From Marsupella aquatica (taxonomy: Eukaryota > Marchantiophyta): 64,000 bases of DNA. A model generated the notes under the pieces. That model was not told the origin of the DNA. It ran no database searches and saw only the letters and a list, made by a program, of their open reading frames with translations. Both the position numbers and the translations under genes were made by a program. Positions 53,916-64,000 of this stretch are shown piece after piece. The DNA is taken from positions 6,882,001 to 6,946,000 of the forward strand of contig OZ316891.1 in assembly GCA_973895155.1 (NCBI GenBank). Direction: 5' to 3'. Position 1 is the first letter of the stretch. Each line of letters begins with the position of its first letter.

Positions 53916-55213
53916 ATGGGATTCGTAGGCAAAGTGGACACTGCAGCTAACGCCCACCCAGAGCTGGACCGTGCCTTCGAGAAACTGAAAATTGATCGAG
54001 CAGTACTCGACCCGACAGACCCAGAGTTTGTGCTTGACCCAGAATTCCGGCCCAAAACCAAGCACGATGAGTTCTTCGAGTCGACCGAAGAGCAAATTCC
54101 CGTGATAGACCTGCAGCCCATTCTTGACGGCGACGAAGTGGGGACACGGAAGGTGGTGGATCAGATTGGAAGTGCGGCCAAGCATTGGGGTTTTTTCCAA
54201 GTCATCAACCATGGTGTGCCTCTGAGCATGGTGGACACCCTAGAGAAGGAAGCGCTGGCGTTCTTCTTGCTGCCTCTCGAGGAGAAGAAAACGATCACTC
54301 GAACCAAGACTCAACCAACTGGCTACTTTGATCTGGAGTACACCAAGGAACATCGAGACTGGAAGGAGGCGTTCGACTTCAAACTCAGACCACCGCATGA
54401 TTCGGATTCTGTCTACACAGTTACTAAGTACAACTTGCAGAATCAGTGGCCTCAGAAACCTGAAGGATTTCGGTAAGGATTGGATCTGTGTCCTAAGTGT
54501 GTATGGTCCTAAACTTAGGACTATTATTCTGTTCGATCACGACGAGAATGTCCAATCTTTTAAACCGCTCTCTGGCTGCGCTTTCAAGATTTTTCAAGTC
54601 TAATAAATTTTCAGATTCTTGCAGTAAGTTATAGGTGCAGCAGCTTGTAAAGTTCATAATATTAATTTGTTGGCGTCCATTCTTGTTTCTATGAGCAAAA
54701 GTTCTTCGCATCAGTTCAAAAAGGTCCACTGAAGTCGATCAACAGAAATGACCCATTATATGACAAGTTATAATTTCGACCACTCGTAAAACTCTTAATG
54801 TATGAAACGGCTTCCATTCTCGTATCAGTAGGCATTTCTTTGGATTCTAAAAGATTCTAATGACCCATACCCATTATTGTTGCAGGGAAGCTTGCGAGGA
54901 GTATTCCAAGGCAACGGAAGGCCTGGCATTCAAGCTGTTGAAACTGATCACTCGGAGCCTTGGCCTACCTGAGGACCATTTCGTACCGTACTTCGAACCG
55001 CACAACAGTGGAGCAATCCGACTGAACTACTACCCACCGTGCCCAATCCCAGGTCTTGCTCTTGGAGTAAGTAGGCACAGAGATATCAGTGCTTTGACAG
55101 TATTGGTTCAGGACGAGACGGGAGGGCTTCAGGTCCGCAGCAAGAACGGGGAGTGGATTGGGGTGAAACCCAGGCGAGATGCCTTCGTCATCAACCTCGG
55201 TGATTTGTTTCAG
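53916..55213 (+). CDS. 2-oxoglutarate/Fe(II)-dependent dioxygenase, 3' end missing
   Basis: This is a plant DOXC-type dioxygenase, soluble and usually acting on small specialised metabolites or hormones. Exons are 53916-54472 and 54886-55213, joined in phase (CG|G) through a GTAAGG donor and a TGCAG acceptor, giving 295 residues. The DIOX_N region holds IPVIDLQPIL and WGFFQVINHGVP. The double-stranded beta-helix core starts with IRLNYYPPCP. The iron ligands His and Asp lie in SRHRDISALTVL, followed by DETGGLQV and FVINLGDLFQ. The overall pattern matches Arabidopsis DIN11-like and related 2-ODDs, which normally continue from here with VWSN...EHRV (third iron ligand His) and the RxS 2-oxoglutarate site. 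That last exon, about 80 residues, is not visible from 55214 to the N gap or after it. The gene is therefore either interrupted by the gap or truncated. The substrate is unknown. Confidence 0.88.
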
Positions 55214-55481
55214 GTATGCCTTCTACGCTCTTCCTCCCTTGCTACTTGGCTGTTCCTTCCAAGTTATCGTTCAGCAGTTTGGGCTTGCAGACAATTTTAG
55301 GTGCTTAAAATAACATACAGCATTTGTATTGGACATTGGGAACAAAACACCGCTCCTACAGTATATATCTAAATTTGTGCGACATAGCTTGCATCCTGCG
55401 AACTGTAGAAAACTAAGTGATAAACAATGTTACTAAAACACATGTAAATGTATGTTGATTCCATTGAATCTCTTTGGCGTG
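55214..55481. other. Presumed second intron of the dioxygenase gene
   Basis: Sequence starts with a GTATGC donor after FQ. No in-phase acceptor followed by the expected last exon was found before the gap. Confidence 0.4.
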
Positions 55482-55707
55482 GTGTAGAGATTGCAAAGCT
55501 ACAATGGCATGATAGGCAAAGTTTTGTGAAGTGTTCTGCGACGTCGAAGCAAACAGCATCCTCAGTGTAGAGATTGAAAAGCTTACAATCTCATAACAGG
55601 ACTTACTAGGGTTTGTGAATTTTTCTTCACCCTCAAAGCAAACAGAAGTGTAGATTGTTAAGCTTGCAATCTCATATGCAATAGCAAAAAATTTGTGAAT
55701 GTTTCTG
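55482..55707. repeat. 83-bp diverged tandem repeat running into the assembly gap
   Basis: Units starting GTGTAGAGATTG occur at 55482 and 55565, with a third starting GTGTAGATTG at 55648. Each has a TTTGTGAA core, and the first two have AAGCAAACAG. The period is 83 bp. The third copy is cut by the Ns. Confidence 0.75.
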
Positions 55708-55807
55708 NNNNNNNNNNNNNNNNNNNNNNNNNNNNNNNNNNNNNNNNNNNNNNNNNNNNNNNNNNNNNNNNNNNNNNNNNNNNNNNNNNNNNNNNNNNNN
55801 NNNNNNN
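55708..55807. other. Assembly gap (100 N)
   Basis: A run of exactly 100 N, the conventional placeholder for a gap of unknown length. It follows a tandem repeat and may hide the last exon of the dioxygenase. Confidence 0.99.
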
Positions 55808-57310
55808 AGATTGTGGCTATTGTAGTTTGAATACAATAGCCATATTGTATTCACAAAAACTAGGAAGCAATCATGTCGCCGCGCTCGATTGTGGCCAGGG
55901 CTACGACGTTTGTGGACTGCAACAATATCAACGGCCTACTATACATGACCAACCACGGTGTCCACAGGGTATGTAGTGGACCTGAACTGTGTGGTAAGGT
56001 GTTTCAGAAGAACATGCTTGTATCGAATGGACCCCGGGTCCATTCATTTGGGAGAGAATCTAAATGTTGGGGTCCACTGGGAGGGTGTGTACAACTTTTT
56101 GTCCATTAAGAGAAAGAGTTACATTTGGAGGTACACTAAGTATATATATCTCCTTTTGGTGAACACTACGTATATATCTCTCCTTTTGGTGAAATCAGTC
56201 CAATCAGGGTATAACTGACCTTGAATATGGGGGATTCATCATGATATACTTTCCTGTGAAAAGGTTATTCCCACAAAGTCTCCCACAAAGTCTCTAGCGC
56301 GGTCGTTCTGTTGAGTTTCGCGGAGCATACTCCAGACCTCGTTGAAATGAAGGGAGGGTTGCCATCTCTGTACGCAATCTCAGCTGAGTGGGCATAATGG
56401 GAATAATTATATGGTCTTGGAAGAAAGTTGACGGAAAGACAAGCCAGGCAGGGAAGGAACTCGGCAGGAGATCTTCTTAAAATTGTAGGCTTTTCAACGC
56501 GACTGACAAAGAACAAGTGACATACGGTGGCGTAGCATCGGAGCTGACGATGCTTAGAAGACGACATTATGGTCTACCGTGAAGAGTCTTTTGCGTCCTT
56601 AACAAGATGGCAGGTATTTCTTGGTGGGGCCAAAAGGATTCTATGTAAGAACCATTGAAAAGGAGGAAAAGTCGATGTGGAGCCTTAAATATTCTCTATC
56701 CCTATGTAGACTTCGTCATTTGACACGAGTAATTCATTGGTGAGAACTTGCCCTGGGAAGGCACCAACCTTCCCAAAAAGTATTGCGGATGGTACTTGTG
56801 AAAACGACAGCTGATCGAACTATTGTAGCTAGACACAGTCCTCCACTATTCTCTGATTCGTCCATTAAAGGAGTGGGAAAAATTAAAATTGAGAATATCA
56901 TCAGATGGCTACCTCTATATTGCTACATAAAAGCAAATCTACTGTAGCTAGCCCGGATTTGATCGTTCGATGAGATTCAGATCGATCCGGGAGTCTGTTT
57001 CGCCAGACAGAAGACTTGGGCATATATTCAGGATTCCTTTTCTTCCATGTCTAGCTGTGCATGCCCCAAACTTACTACAAAAGTCTTCTATTAACCATTA
57101 ACATCTATCCGAGGCGTCCTACTGATTACCGTCGATACTCAAATGTGTTACAATCAAAATTAAAAGTTGCTCAGTTCCAGCGATGCCCATTCCTCTTTAA
57201 TACAGTATCTTTGGAAGTTCATTTCTCCTTTACGCACAGTGATTGATAGCTTTTTCCGCTTCGATCTCGCCGTGAACTTGTCCACAGTCTGTATGGTTTG
57301 GATGAGATGG
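55808..57310. other. Intergenic stretch, no supported gene
   Basis: AAGATTGTGGCTATTGTAG and its inverse CAATAGCC-like echo lie just after the gap. TATATATCTC(TC)CTTTTGGTGAA is duplicated near 56140 and 56172. A 100-codon minus-strand frame at 56265-56567 has no recognisable motif. Confidence 0.4.
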
Positions 57311-57440
57311 TATCATCTGACCTTCCTCTCACCTTCGCGATTCGTTCAAAGTCCAATCTCAGCCCGATAGTCTTGTATCATCTGACCTTCCTCTCACCTT
57401 CGCCATTTGTTCAAAGTCCAATCTCAGCCAGGTAGTCTTG
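57311..57440. repeat. 65-bp tandem duplication
   Basis: TATCATCTGACCTTCCTCTC followed by ACCTTCGC and TTCAAAGTCCAATCTCAGCC occurs at 57311 and 57376 with few differences. Confidence 0.9.
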
Positions 57441-57885
57441 CATCACCTGCTACAACTTAGGAGGACTTTACAAGACTTCCTGGCACTTGGGAGTTTTTTT
57501 CACCAAAGCAAACTGGTGGGCCATTGCACACACTAAATATAGTGTCCTGGGGCTAAAAGCATTTTTTGAATCCTTTTATTGCCCACAAGGTCTTGTAAAA
57601 CCAAGCACAACCAATGGTGCCAGATTAATTGACTAGATTAATTGACTAAGATTGAGGACTATGTAACTTTTAATCTTTGGCTAAAGTTTACAAATGTGAG
57701 AAGAGAATATAGGACTTGTGGGTCCCTTTTTAATACAAATAACTTAAAATAGAAATGGACCAAGTGGCCAGAAGAGATCACCAAGAAAGGTGGTCTAAAA
57801 TCTAGGACAAAAAAGTGTTCCACATAAGCAAAAATGGGGTCCCATTACATTCCATGTAAGATTGCTAACAGGCACCGTTGAAAAT

Positions 57886-58131
57886 GCCCCCAACTTTTTG
57901 TAAAGTGAACAACAACCATTTCTCTCAAATAGATGATTCTAATCAGATCTTGGAAACAAAAAAAAGTGTAAATTGCCCCCACGTCTTGTAAAGCCAACCT
58001 TACTCTTGTGGTTTGAGATGGTTCATTCTCAAATGGATGGCTCTAATCAGATCTTGGAGACAAAAAAAATGTGTAAACTGCCCCTCTTGTAAAGCCACTC
58101 TTACTCTTGTGGTTCATTCTTGTGCATGTAG
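57886..58131. repeat. About 104-bp diverged tandem repeat
   Basis: TCTAATCAGATCTTGGA followed by an A-rich run and TGTAAA(C/T)TGCCCC recurs at 57938 and 58042. CTTACTCTTGTGGTT recurs at about 58000 and 58101. A weaker similar segment lies near 57580. Confidence 0.75.
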
Positions 58132-58321
58132 GTGCTTGGACCGAGCGAATTTCGTCTCCCTCTTGTCTCAGTGCCGGTGGTGCCGGGGCAGAGAACATGT
58201 TGGGAGGGACGTGGTGATCGTGGAAGACCAACATCATATTCGTACCGCGCACTGTAAGCTATGTATCATGTGAGCGCTGGTTTGTCAGAGGAAAGCCATC
58301 GAGGAGGGAAGATCGAGGAGT

Positions 58322-58666
58322 TTGGGAGTGCACGCAGATCGAGTCTTCGTCATTGGAGCCGGTGCTTTCGTTGATGTCGGGAGCACGCACAGGACGAAGA
58401 CGATTGAGCCGGCAAGGGCAAAGATGGAGGGGTTGTTAAACTATGTGGATGCGAAGAACAGAGTCGGCATCCACTTACACATGATTCAAGTCGATCAGGG
58501 GCAGCCTACGGTACTATCCTTTCTTGAATTGGACTCCAAGAGACGGCCATGCGAGCTAGAGTCGGATACGAGGACGATATCTGATCTTCATCAATGTCTT
58601 CCTTTGTCCTTGGCGGTGAGAGGTGGACCAGGAAGTCGGAGGTTCACTCTTGAAACTCTATCTTGA
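58322..58666 (+). other. 114-codon frame of unknown nature upstream of the membrane-protein gene
   Basis: A frame with protein-like composition (RVFVIGAGAFVDVGSTHRTK, KMEGLLNYVDAKNRVGIHLH) ends just before the next gene. I recognise no family. It could be a small gene, a relic, or part of the leader of the downstream gene. There is no splice evidence. Confidence 0.25.
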
Positions 58667-58742
58667 ATAGATGAAGTCTTGCAATCATAAAACACTTTTG
58701 TTTATTGAAGTTTCCTTGTTTCCTGAATTCAGTACATACAAA

Positions 58743-61700
58743 ATGTCCACCCCCGAGTGTGTACAATGGTCTCCCTTCCAGTTATTCCAAGGTCACGAAA
58801 AGTCGCTGCTAACGATTATAGTTCAATTTGTAAGACGGCTTGTAGACTTCTCTGGAAAGCTCGTAACGGACATAGTTGGAGCCGGAAGACGAGTAATAGA
58901 GTTCCTGCGAAAGCTTCTTAAGGTAGTCTTTGAAGCCTTAAAATCCAGCCGATTTAGAGTATTTCTAGGGATCGTAGTGCACGGGCTCATGAAGTTTCTT
59001 ACTGCATGTTTTATGGCTCTGCTATTTAACGATATCAGCTTTCTATTGCAAAACGATAAAACCTCCATAGAGCAAACTCACGGCCATATACTTATGGGAA
59101 CCGACATTTCACAGGCCATTTATTCAGTACTCACGGTCATACTTATACCCTACTGGACATGGATCAGCTACAAAATAGCAGATCACGTTCCAGATCCTGC
59201 CCAGCGAGAGGTAGAAAGAAAAATAGCCCAGCGGATTCACGAGGAACTACAGTCACTATTTCAAGCAGAGGAAGCCCTTCGGAACGTGAACCCAAACTTA
59301 GATGCTACTGGAAGGGAGGGCCTAGGATCAGGTATGGGTGCTGCATCTCCTATTATCCAGGATATGGAGTCTGGTGGCGGAACTTCAAGTCCAATGACAA
59401 CGAAGACTTTCAAAACCTTTCAATGCATCTTCACTCTCGAGGAAAAAACTAACAAAGTTTCCATAGAGTTATTGCAGAGGTTTGGACCAGACCTAATCTC
59501 AAAAGGGTCCAAAGTGTTGTACAAGAGGTTCGAAGTAAATACTCAACAGCCAGATGAACTCGCCAATTATATCTCGCAAATAGTTGCTTCCATGAGACTT
59601 GCACACTATGTGGATGAAGAATGTTTTCTACAAGTGGGTTCTTCTGCAATCTTCAAATATACAGGTTAGCAAAACTCCTTCCAATGGTCCAGATTAGAAG
59701 GCATAAACATCTTAGAATCAAGTTTTTAATTATAACTTCATCATACTTCAACTTATTTCATTTGTTTACTTACCTCATGTTTTGCTGAGACCTATTACTA
59801 GCTACCGTAGATGTAGTTGAAGCAACATCCTAGAATGTAATAATGTTTCGCTGTCATCAGCTGCAGGCCCCAAAATGTGGTTTCTCCAAGAAGACTGGAC
59901 ACCTGCAATTATTGATATATGCCGGCAGTGGAGGTTGTTTGATTATCTTCTTGGTAAGATATACATTGATTTTAGAATTGTAAGTGCAAGAGATGTTTTC
60001 ATCTATTTTGTTAACTTTCCACAATATGAGGCTTCTTATTAAATAACACAAATGACATTCTAACTTTCCTAATTAAACATATAGGTCATCCTGCAAAATG
60101 GATTATAAGAGGTTTCAATCTCCAAGGAGCTACAATAAGAGTAGCAAGTAAGGAGACAAGGGAGGATCTGGTCTTCATTGAGAAGGTGAGTACTCTAATA
60201 AATTCTGTCCTGACCATAATATTGTTTTTGCAAGCAAGAATTTTGTAGTCACTTTTAGTGTTCTTGATTTTGGCAATTATTTGGTGATGTGGAAGGACGA
60301 GTTGTTTGTGTGCAGCGTGAGAACAGGGTAGATATTATCATCTGTGAAGAACCTCCCATAATTCAAAATCTAGCCTCCACATTTCAAGAGAAACTATTTA
60401 TTTCTGCCTTCAAGATTAAGGAAGTAGAAGAGGGCGTGAGTTTGAAATTGCAAAGTGAAGCCAAAGATGTGCAAAGAGCATATTTGATATCAGGTATGAA
60501 TTTATTCTCTAGTCAGAGCAAACTTGCAAAACCATGTCTGTGATTTACAAACATTTTTGCACTATTAAACAAATGCGCAAAAGCTCTGGTTTATCTAGCG
60601 GGTAGTACTTGATCGGTGATAAATAGAACATTTTAACTAAGTGACGCACTTGATGAAAAATGTTTGTTTACAGTTGTACGTGCCCTGACACCTGGTCGAT
60701 GGATTACAATGATCAGCATAGCTTTATCATTCGTCAGTCATCTACATTCTAATAGCAGATTTGGAAGAAAACTCTTGTTTTCCAAATTGCTAGCAGTTAT
60801 CGACAGCAACGTCCATGTCAACATACTCAGGTTCCCTACAGATCCCTCCGATTGGATGTGGATGGACTTCATAAACAGTTTCCTTGGACTGAACGGGAAA
60901 ATGGGTGCATCATTCATGTCTATCCAGCACACATTGGAGACACACAAGATTTGGACACATCTGTGGACTGGACTTGAGATTTACATTAACGTTTACCTGG
61001 TCTATTTGATTTTGATAGCTTTCATTATGTCATGGAAGCTACTATTACCAGCACCTCGGCCCCCTCAAGGTATGTTGCACATGCAATTATGTTGTTATGC
61101 CATGTTTCTCATTCATTGTATTTGAAGTCTGTGTATAATAAACATGCTTTAAAATGGCTCTAACTTGTATGATCTAAACACTGGCATTTCTATATTCTAA
61201 TCATCATTGTCATAGTTGTCACTTTCTTGTTGTTCTAATTAATATTTGTTCCTCATTTTTAACAGATTGTACTCTTGAAGGCTTAATATTATTTGCTGTC
61301 GGTATCCTCAATTCTTAATATGCTAGGTTTCTGATATGAACCAAGAATCTCAGCAATTCACGACGTACATACCGAGATGGGGGATTAGCTAACTTGCTCC
61401 ATGATTCTAGATAGGAAGAATTAATCCCTTCAAATCTTATAATTAGATAGTCTGGTTTCTGGTTTCTGATTGTTTGAAACCAGACTGGCTTATTTATATA
61501 TGTCCTCTGGCGTATTTGTTTCCTCTAGTGTTCTCTGATAGTGCAGGATTGGCTAATGCACAATACTTCATTATTTGCAGGTCGTCAATTATTGGTGAGC
61601 GGCTTCGATAGCCCTCCGCCAACAAATAGTCGCCCCACGATTTCCGACTTGTTCAGAGGTCAGATCACGAAATCTGCAAAAAGTGGACCTCCGAGCACTG

Positions 61701-62071
61701 AGCAAGAAGCAGACCTCGTACCTGAGCCTCGAGAGCTGTCTCCAGCTACCGTGATCACACCTCCAATCCTATCCAAAGTTGCTGACAAAGGAGACATCGA
61801 GTACCCTGAACATGTGGAACTCACAAAAGATCTCAAGGAGGCGGCTCTAGGCAGCACAATCGAACCTTGGTTGGAGAGCTCCGGAGCAAGCACAATACCA
61901 GTATCTGAGGAAAGTGAGGGAATAGATGAGAAAGATATCTCCCATTCTCAACAAGCTTTCCTTGGACACGACCCTCAGGAGCAGTTGCTAGCGGGCACAA
62001 TCCCACTTCTCAGTGAATTGAAGGTTAGTGAGAAAGGAACTGCAATCCATGCTGCAACAGTGACGAAGTAA
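58743..62071 (+). CDS. Multi-exon membrane protein of unknown family with acidic C-terminal tail
   Basis: Six exons join in phase with GT-AG introns: 58743-59664, 59861-59953, 60085-60185, 60316-60493, 60674-61069 and 61581-62071. The total is 2181 nt, 726 residues. I chose the ATG at 58743 (MSTPECVQW) because it follows an acceptor-like TTCAG; an in-frame ATG at 58671 is the alternative. Likely membrane spans lie at about residues 73-95 (GIVVHGLMKFLTACFMALLF), 124-145 (AIYSVLTVILIPYWTWI), a weaker one near 440 (WITMISIALSFVSHL) and 528-552 (NVYLVYLILIAFIMSW). Between spans 2 and 3 is a roughly 300-residue presumably cytosolic region (TLEEKTNKVSIELLQRFGPD; FLQEDWTPAIIDICRQWRLF; FNLQGATIRVASKE). 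Exon 6 encodes a Ser/Pro/Glu-rich, probably disordered tail. I recognise no family. Extra copies of the exon-6 region follow downstream. Confidence 0.72.
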
Positions 62072-62290
62072 ACTACAACGCAGCTTCAATACGGAGCTTG
62101 TTTGCTTGTTCGTGAACATTGCATGCATCGATGTACTGCAGAACCTGACTCCCTTTGTTAGTTGAATTGTAAACGATCTTTCGTACTTTGAATGAGCACA
62201 TACTTAGGCCTTACTCATGTACGTACTGTAGTTATGTGAATGCACGATGTGTGCAAGCGACTAACTCGACGTTATCTCAATCCTTTGTAG

Positions 62291-62842
62291 ATTCAATCCA
62301 AGGATTTAAGAGGCCGAACTCATTCACCCCGTCGCCAGTATGAATTTGACCTCCGGCGTATGGGGGACGTGCCAGAGGCATCCACCGTGGTGGATGACGG
62401 GGAGTCCAAGGGGGAGTCATCCATAGAGCCTTGAGGTCAGACCACGAAATCTGCAAGTGGACCTCGAAGTGAGCAAGAAGCAGACCTCGTACCTGAGCCT
62501 CGAGAGCTGTCTCCAGCTACCGTGATCACACCTCCAATCCTATCCAAAGTTGCTGACAAAGGAGACATCGAGTACCCTGAACATGTGGAACTCACAAAAG
62601 ATCTCAAGGAGGTGGCTCTAGGCAGCACAATCGAACCTTGGTTGGAGAGCTCCGGAGCAAGCACAATACCAGTATCTGAGGAAAGTGAGGGAATAGATGA
62701 GAAAGATATCTCCCATTCTCAACAAGCTTTCCTTGGACACGACCCTCAGGAGCAGTTGCTAGCGGGCACAATCCCACTTCTCAGTGAATTGAAGGTTAGT
62801 GAGAAAGGAACTGCAATCCATGCTGCAACAGTGACAAAGTAA
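62291..62842 (+). pseudogene. Tandem terminal-exon copy 2, with an in-frame stop
   Basis: After the acceptor CTTTGTAG at 62290 the frame reads IQSKDLRGRTHSPRRQYEFD and MGDVPEASTVVDDGES, then hits TGA at 62432-62434 where copy 3 has CGA. Beyond it the frame continues with the tail seen in exon 6 (PPILSKVADKGDIEYPEHVE) to the stop at 62842. The leading segment is absent from exon 6 of the complete gene. The copy is probably inactive as a full-length exon. Confidence 0.75.
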
Positions 62843-63061
62843 ACTACAACGCAGCTTCAATACGGAGCTTGTTTGCTTGTTCGCGAACATTGCATGCATC
62901 GATGTACTGCAGAACCTGACTCCCTTTGTTAGTTGAATTGTAAACGATCTTTCGTACTTTGAATGGGAACATACTTAGGCCTTACTCATGTACGTACTGT
63001 AGTTATGTGAATGCACAATGTGTGCAAGCGACTAACTCGACGTCATCTCAATCCTTTGCAG

Positions 63062-63613
63062 ATTCAATCCAAGGATTTAAGAGGCCGAACTCATTCACCC
63101 CGTCGCCAGTATGAATTTGACCTCCGGCGTATGGGGGACGTGCCAGAGGCATCCACCGTGGTGGATGACGGGGAGTCCGAGGGGGAGTCATCCATAGAGC
63201 CTCGAGGTCAGACCACAAAATCTGCAAGTGGACCTCGGAGTGAGCAAGAAGCAGACCTCGTACCTGAGCCTCGAGAGCTGTCTCCAGCTACCGTGATCAC
63301 ACCTCCAATCCTATCCAAAGTTGCTGACAAAGGAGACATCGAGTACCCTGAACATGTGGAACTCACAAAAGATCTCAAGGAGGCGGCTCTAGGCAGCACA
63401 ATCGAACCTTGGTTGGAGAGCTCCGGAGCAAGCACAATACCAGTATCTGAGGAAAGTGAGGGAATAGATGAGAAAGATATCTCCCATTCTCAACAAGCTT
63501 TCCTTGGACACGACCCTCAGGAGCAGTTGCTAGCGGGCACAATCCCACTTCTCAGTGAATTGAAGGTTAGTGAGAAAGGAACTGCAATCCATGCTGCAAC
63601 AGTGACGAAGTAA
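63062..63613 (+). CDS. Tandem terminal-exon copy 3, open reading frame intact
   Basis: After a good acceptor (TCCTTTGCAG) an open frame of 183 codons plus stop runs to 63613: IQSKDLRGRTHSPRRQYEFD, an acidic stretch VVDDGESEGESS, then the same tail as exon 6 of the upstream membrane protein. The acceptor is phase 0, whereas exon 5 (ending 61069) donates in phase 1, so a direct splice from exon 5 would shift the frame. An intervening phase 1-to-0 exon would be needed. It is either an alternative last exon, or the last exon of a truncated duplicate gene, or non-functional. Confidence 0.5.
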   Translation: MQSKDLRGRTHSPRRQYEFDLRRMGDVPEASTVVDDGESEGESSIEPRGQTTKSASGPRSEQEADLVPEPRELSPATVITPPILSKVADKGDIEYPEHVELTKDLKEAALGSTIEPWLESSGASTIPVSEESEGIDEKDISHSQQAFLGHDPQEQLLAGTIPLLSELKVSEKGTAIHAATVTK

Positions 63614-63832
63614 ACTACAACGCAGCTTCAATACGGAGCTTGTTTGCTTGTTCGCGAACATTGCATGCATCGATGTACTACAGAACCTGACTCCCTTTGT
63701 TAGTTGAATTGTAAACGATCTTTCGTACTTTGAATGGGAACATACTTAGGCCTTACTCATGTACGTACTGTAGTTATGTGAATGCACGATGTGTGCAAGC
63801 AACTAACTCGACGTCATCTCAATCCTTTGCAG

Positions 63833-64000
63833 ATTCAATCCAAGGATTTAAGAGGCCGAACTCATTCACCCCGTCGCCAGTATGAATTTGACCTCGGCCG
63901 TACGGGGGACGTGCCAGAGGCATCCACCGTGGTGGATGACGGAGAGTCCGAGGGGGAGTCATCCACAGAGCCTCACGAGAAGAGAGTTGTTTTTTTCGGC
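63833..64000 (+). CDS. Tandem terminal-exon copy 4, truncated by the window edge
   Basis: The acceptor and IQSKDLRGRTHSPRRQYEFD are conserved, with DLGRTGDVPE replacing DLRRMGDVPE. After SSTEP the sequence departs from copies 2 and 3 (HEKRVVFFG instead of RGQTTKSAS). This copy may represent a different exon arrangement or the edge of the array. It continues beyond the window. Confidence 0.5.
   Translation, partial: MQSKDLRGRTHSPRRQYEFDLGRTGDVPEASTVVDDGESEGESSTEPHEKRVVFFG

Larger units (their letters stand above)
61657..64000 (+). repeat. 771-bp tandem array derived from the terminal exon region
   Basis: Homologous segments begin at 61657 (within exon 6), 62434 and 63205, with further acceptor-to-acceptor spacing of 771 bp at 62291, 63062 and 63833. 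Each unit holds a tail-coding exon, the stop, a short 3' untranslated segment (AACTACAACGCAGCTTC) and the acceptor of the next copy. Copies 2 and 3 are almost identical. The period is a multiple of three. Copy 4 is cut by the window edge. Confidence 0.95.

Noticed and set aside
55672-55976. Frames spanning the N run
   Set aside because: They exist only because unknown bases were translated; nothing can be inferred.

Overview
The window is nuclear DNA of a land plant. The evidence is spliced genes with GT-AG introns, a complete plant-type ATG2, an LHT-type amino-acid transporter, a plant 2-oxoglutarate dioxygenase, an L-type lectin receptor kinase relic and Ty1/copia retrotransposons. Short introns (some 60-200 bp) and the divergence of several proteins hint at a non-seed plant such as a bryophyte, lycophyte or fern, but the sequence does not settle this. 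The 100-base N run at 55708-55807 marks a draft scaffold gap.

Layout. 1-2.2 kb: a 35-bp minisatellite, then a broken gene with an ADP-ribosyltransferase-like C-terminal part, flanked by 115-bp direct repeats. 2.5-6.9 kb: GC-rich tandem repeats and an intact 618-codon single-exon ORF of unknown family with coiled coils. 6.9-7.5 kb: a lectin receptor kinase relic. 7.5-12.1 kb: repeats, including a roughly 180-bp tandem array. 12.1-23.3 kb: the best-supported gene, ATG2, in 13 exons that I could phase completely (2183 codons plus stop), with ACGT-core palindromes upstream. 23.3-31 kb: repeat-rich intergenic DNA. 31.2-34.3 kb (minus): an LHT-like transporter that has lost a middle exon and carries a 2-bp frameshift. 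35.6-38.3 kb (minus): a young non-autonomous LTR element with a perfect 5-bp target-site duplication. 40.5-45.4 kb (plus): a decayed full-length copia. 49.0-51.8 kb (minus): a 3'-truncated copia of another lineage with a canonical tRNA-Met primer site. 53.9-55.2 kb: two exons of a 2-oxoglutarate dioxygenase whose last exon is not seen before the gap. 58.7-62.1 kb: a six-exon membrane-protein gene of unknown family, followed to the window end by three further tandem copies of its last-exon region at a 771-bp period.

A family of about 290-bp terminal-inverted-repeat elements (seven recognisable copies plus one partial) is scattered over the window, as are a 170-bp palindromic element in two inverted copies, a repeat rich in TGTACACTTT and two tRNA-like SINE candidates.

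The genes do not form a pathway. ATG2 acts in autophagosome lipid supply. The dioxygenase, transporter relic and membrane protein are independent neighbours separated by repeats. All family assignments come from reading motifs by eye; no database search was run.
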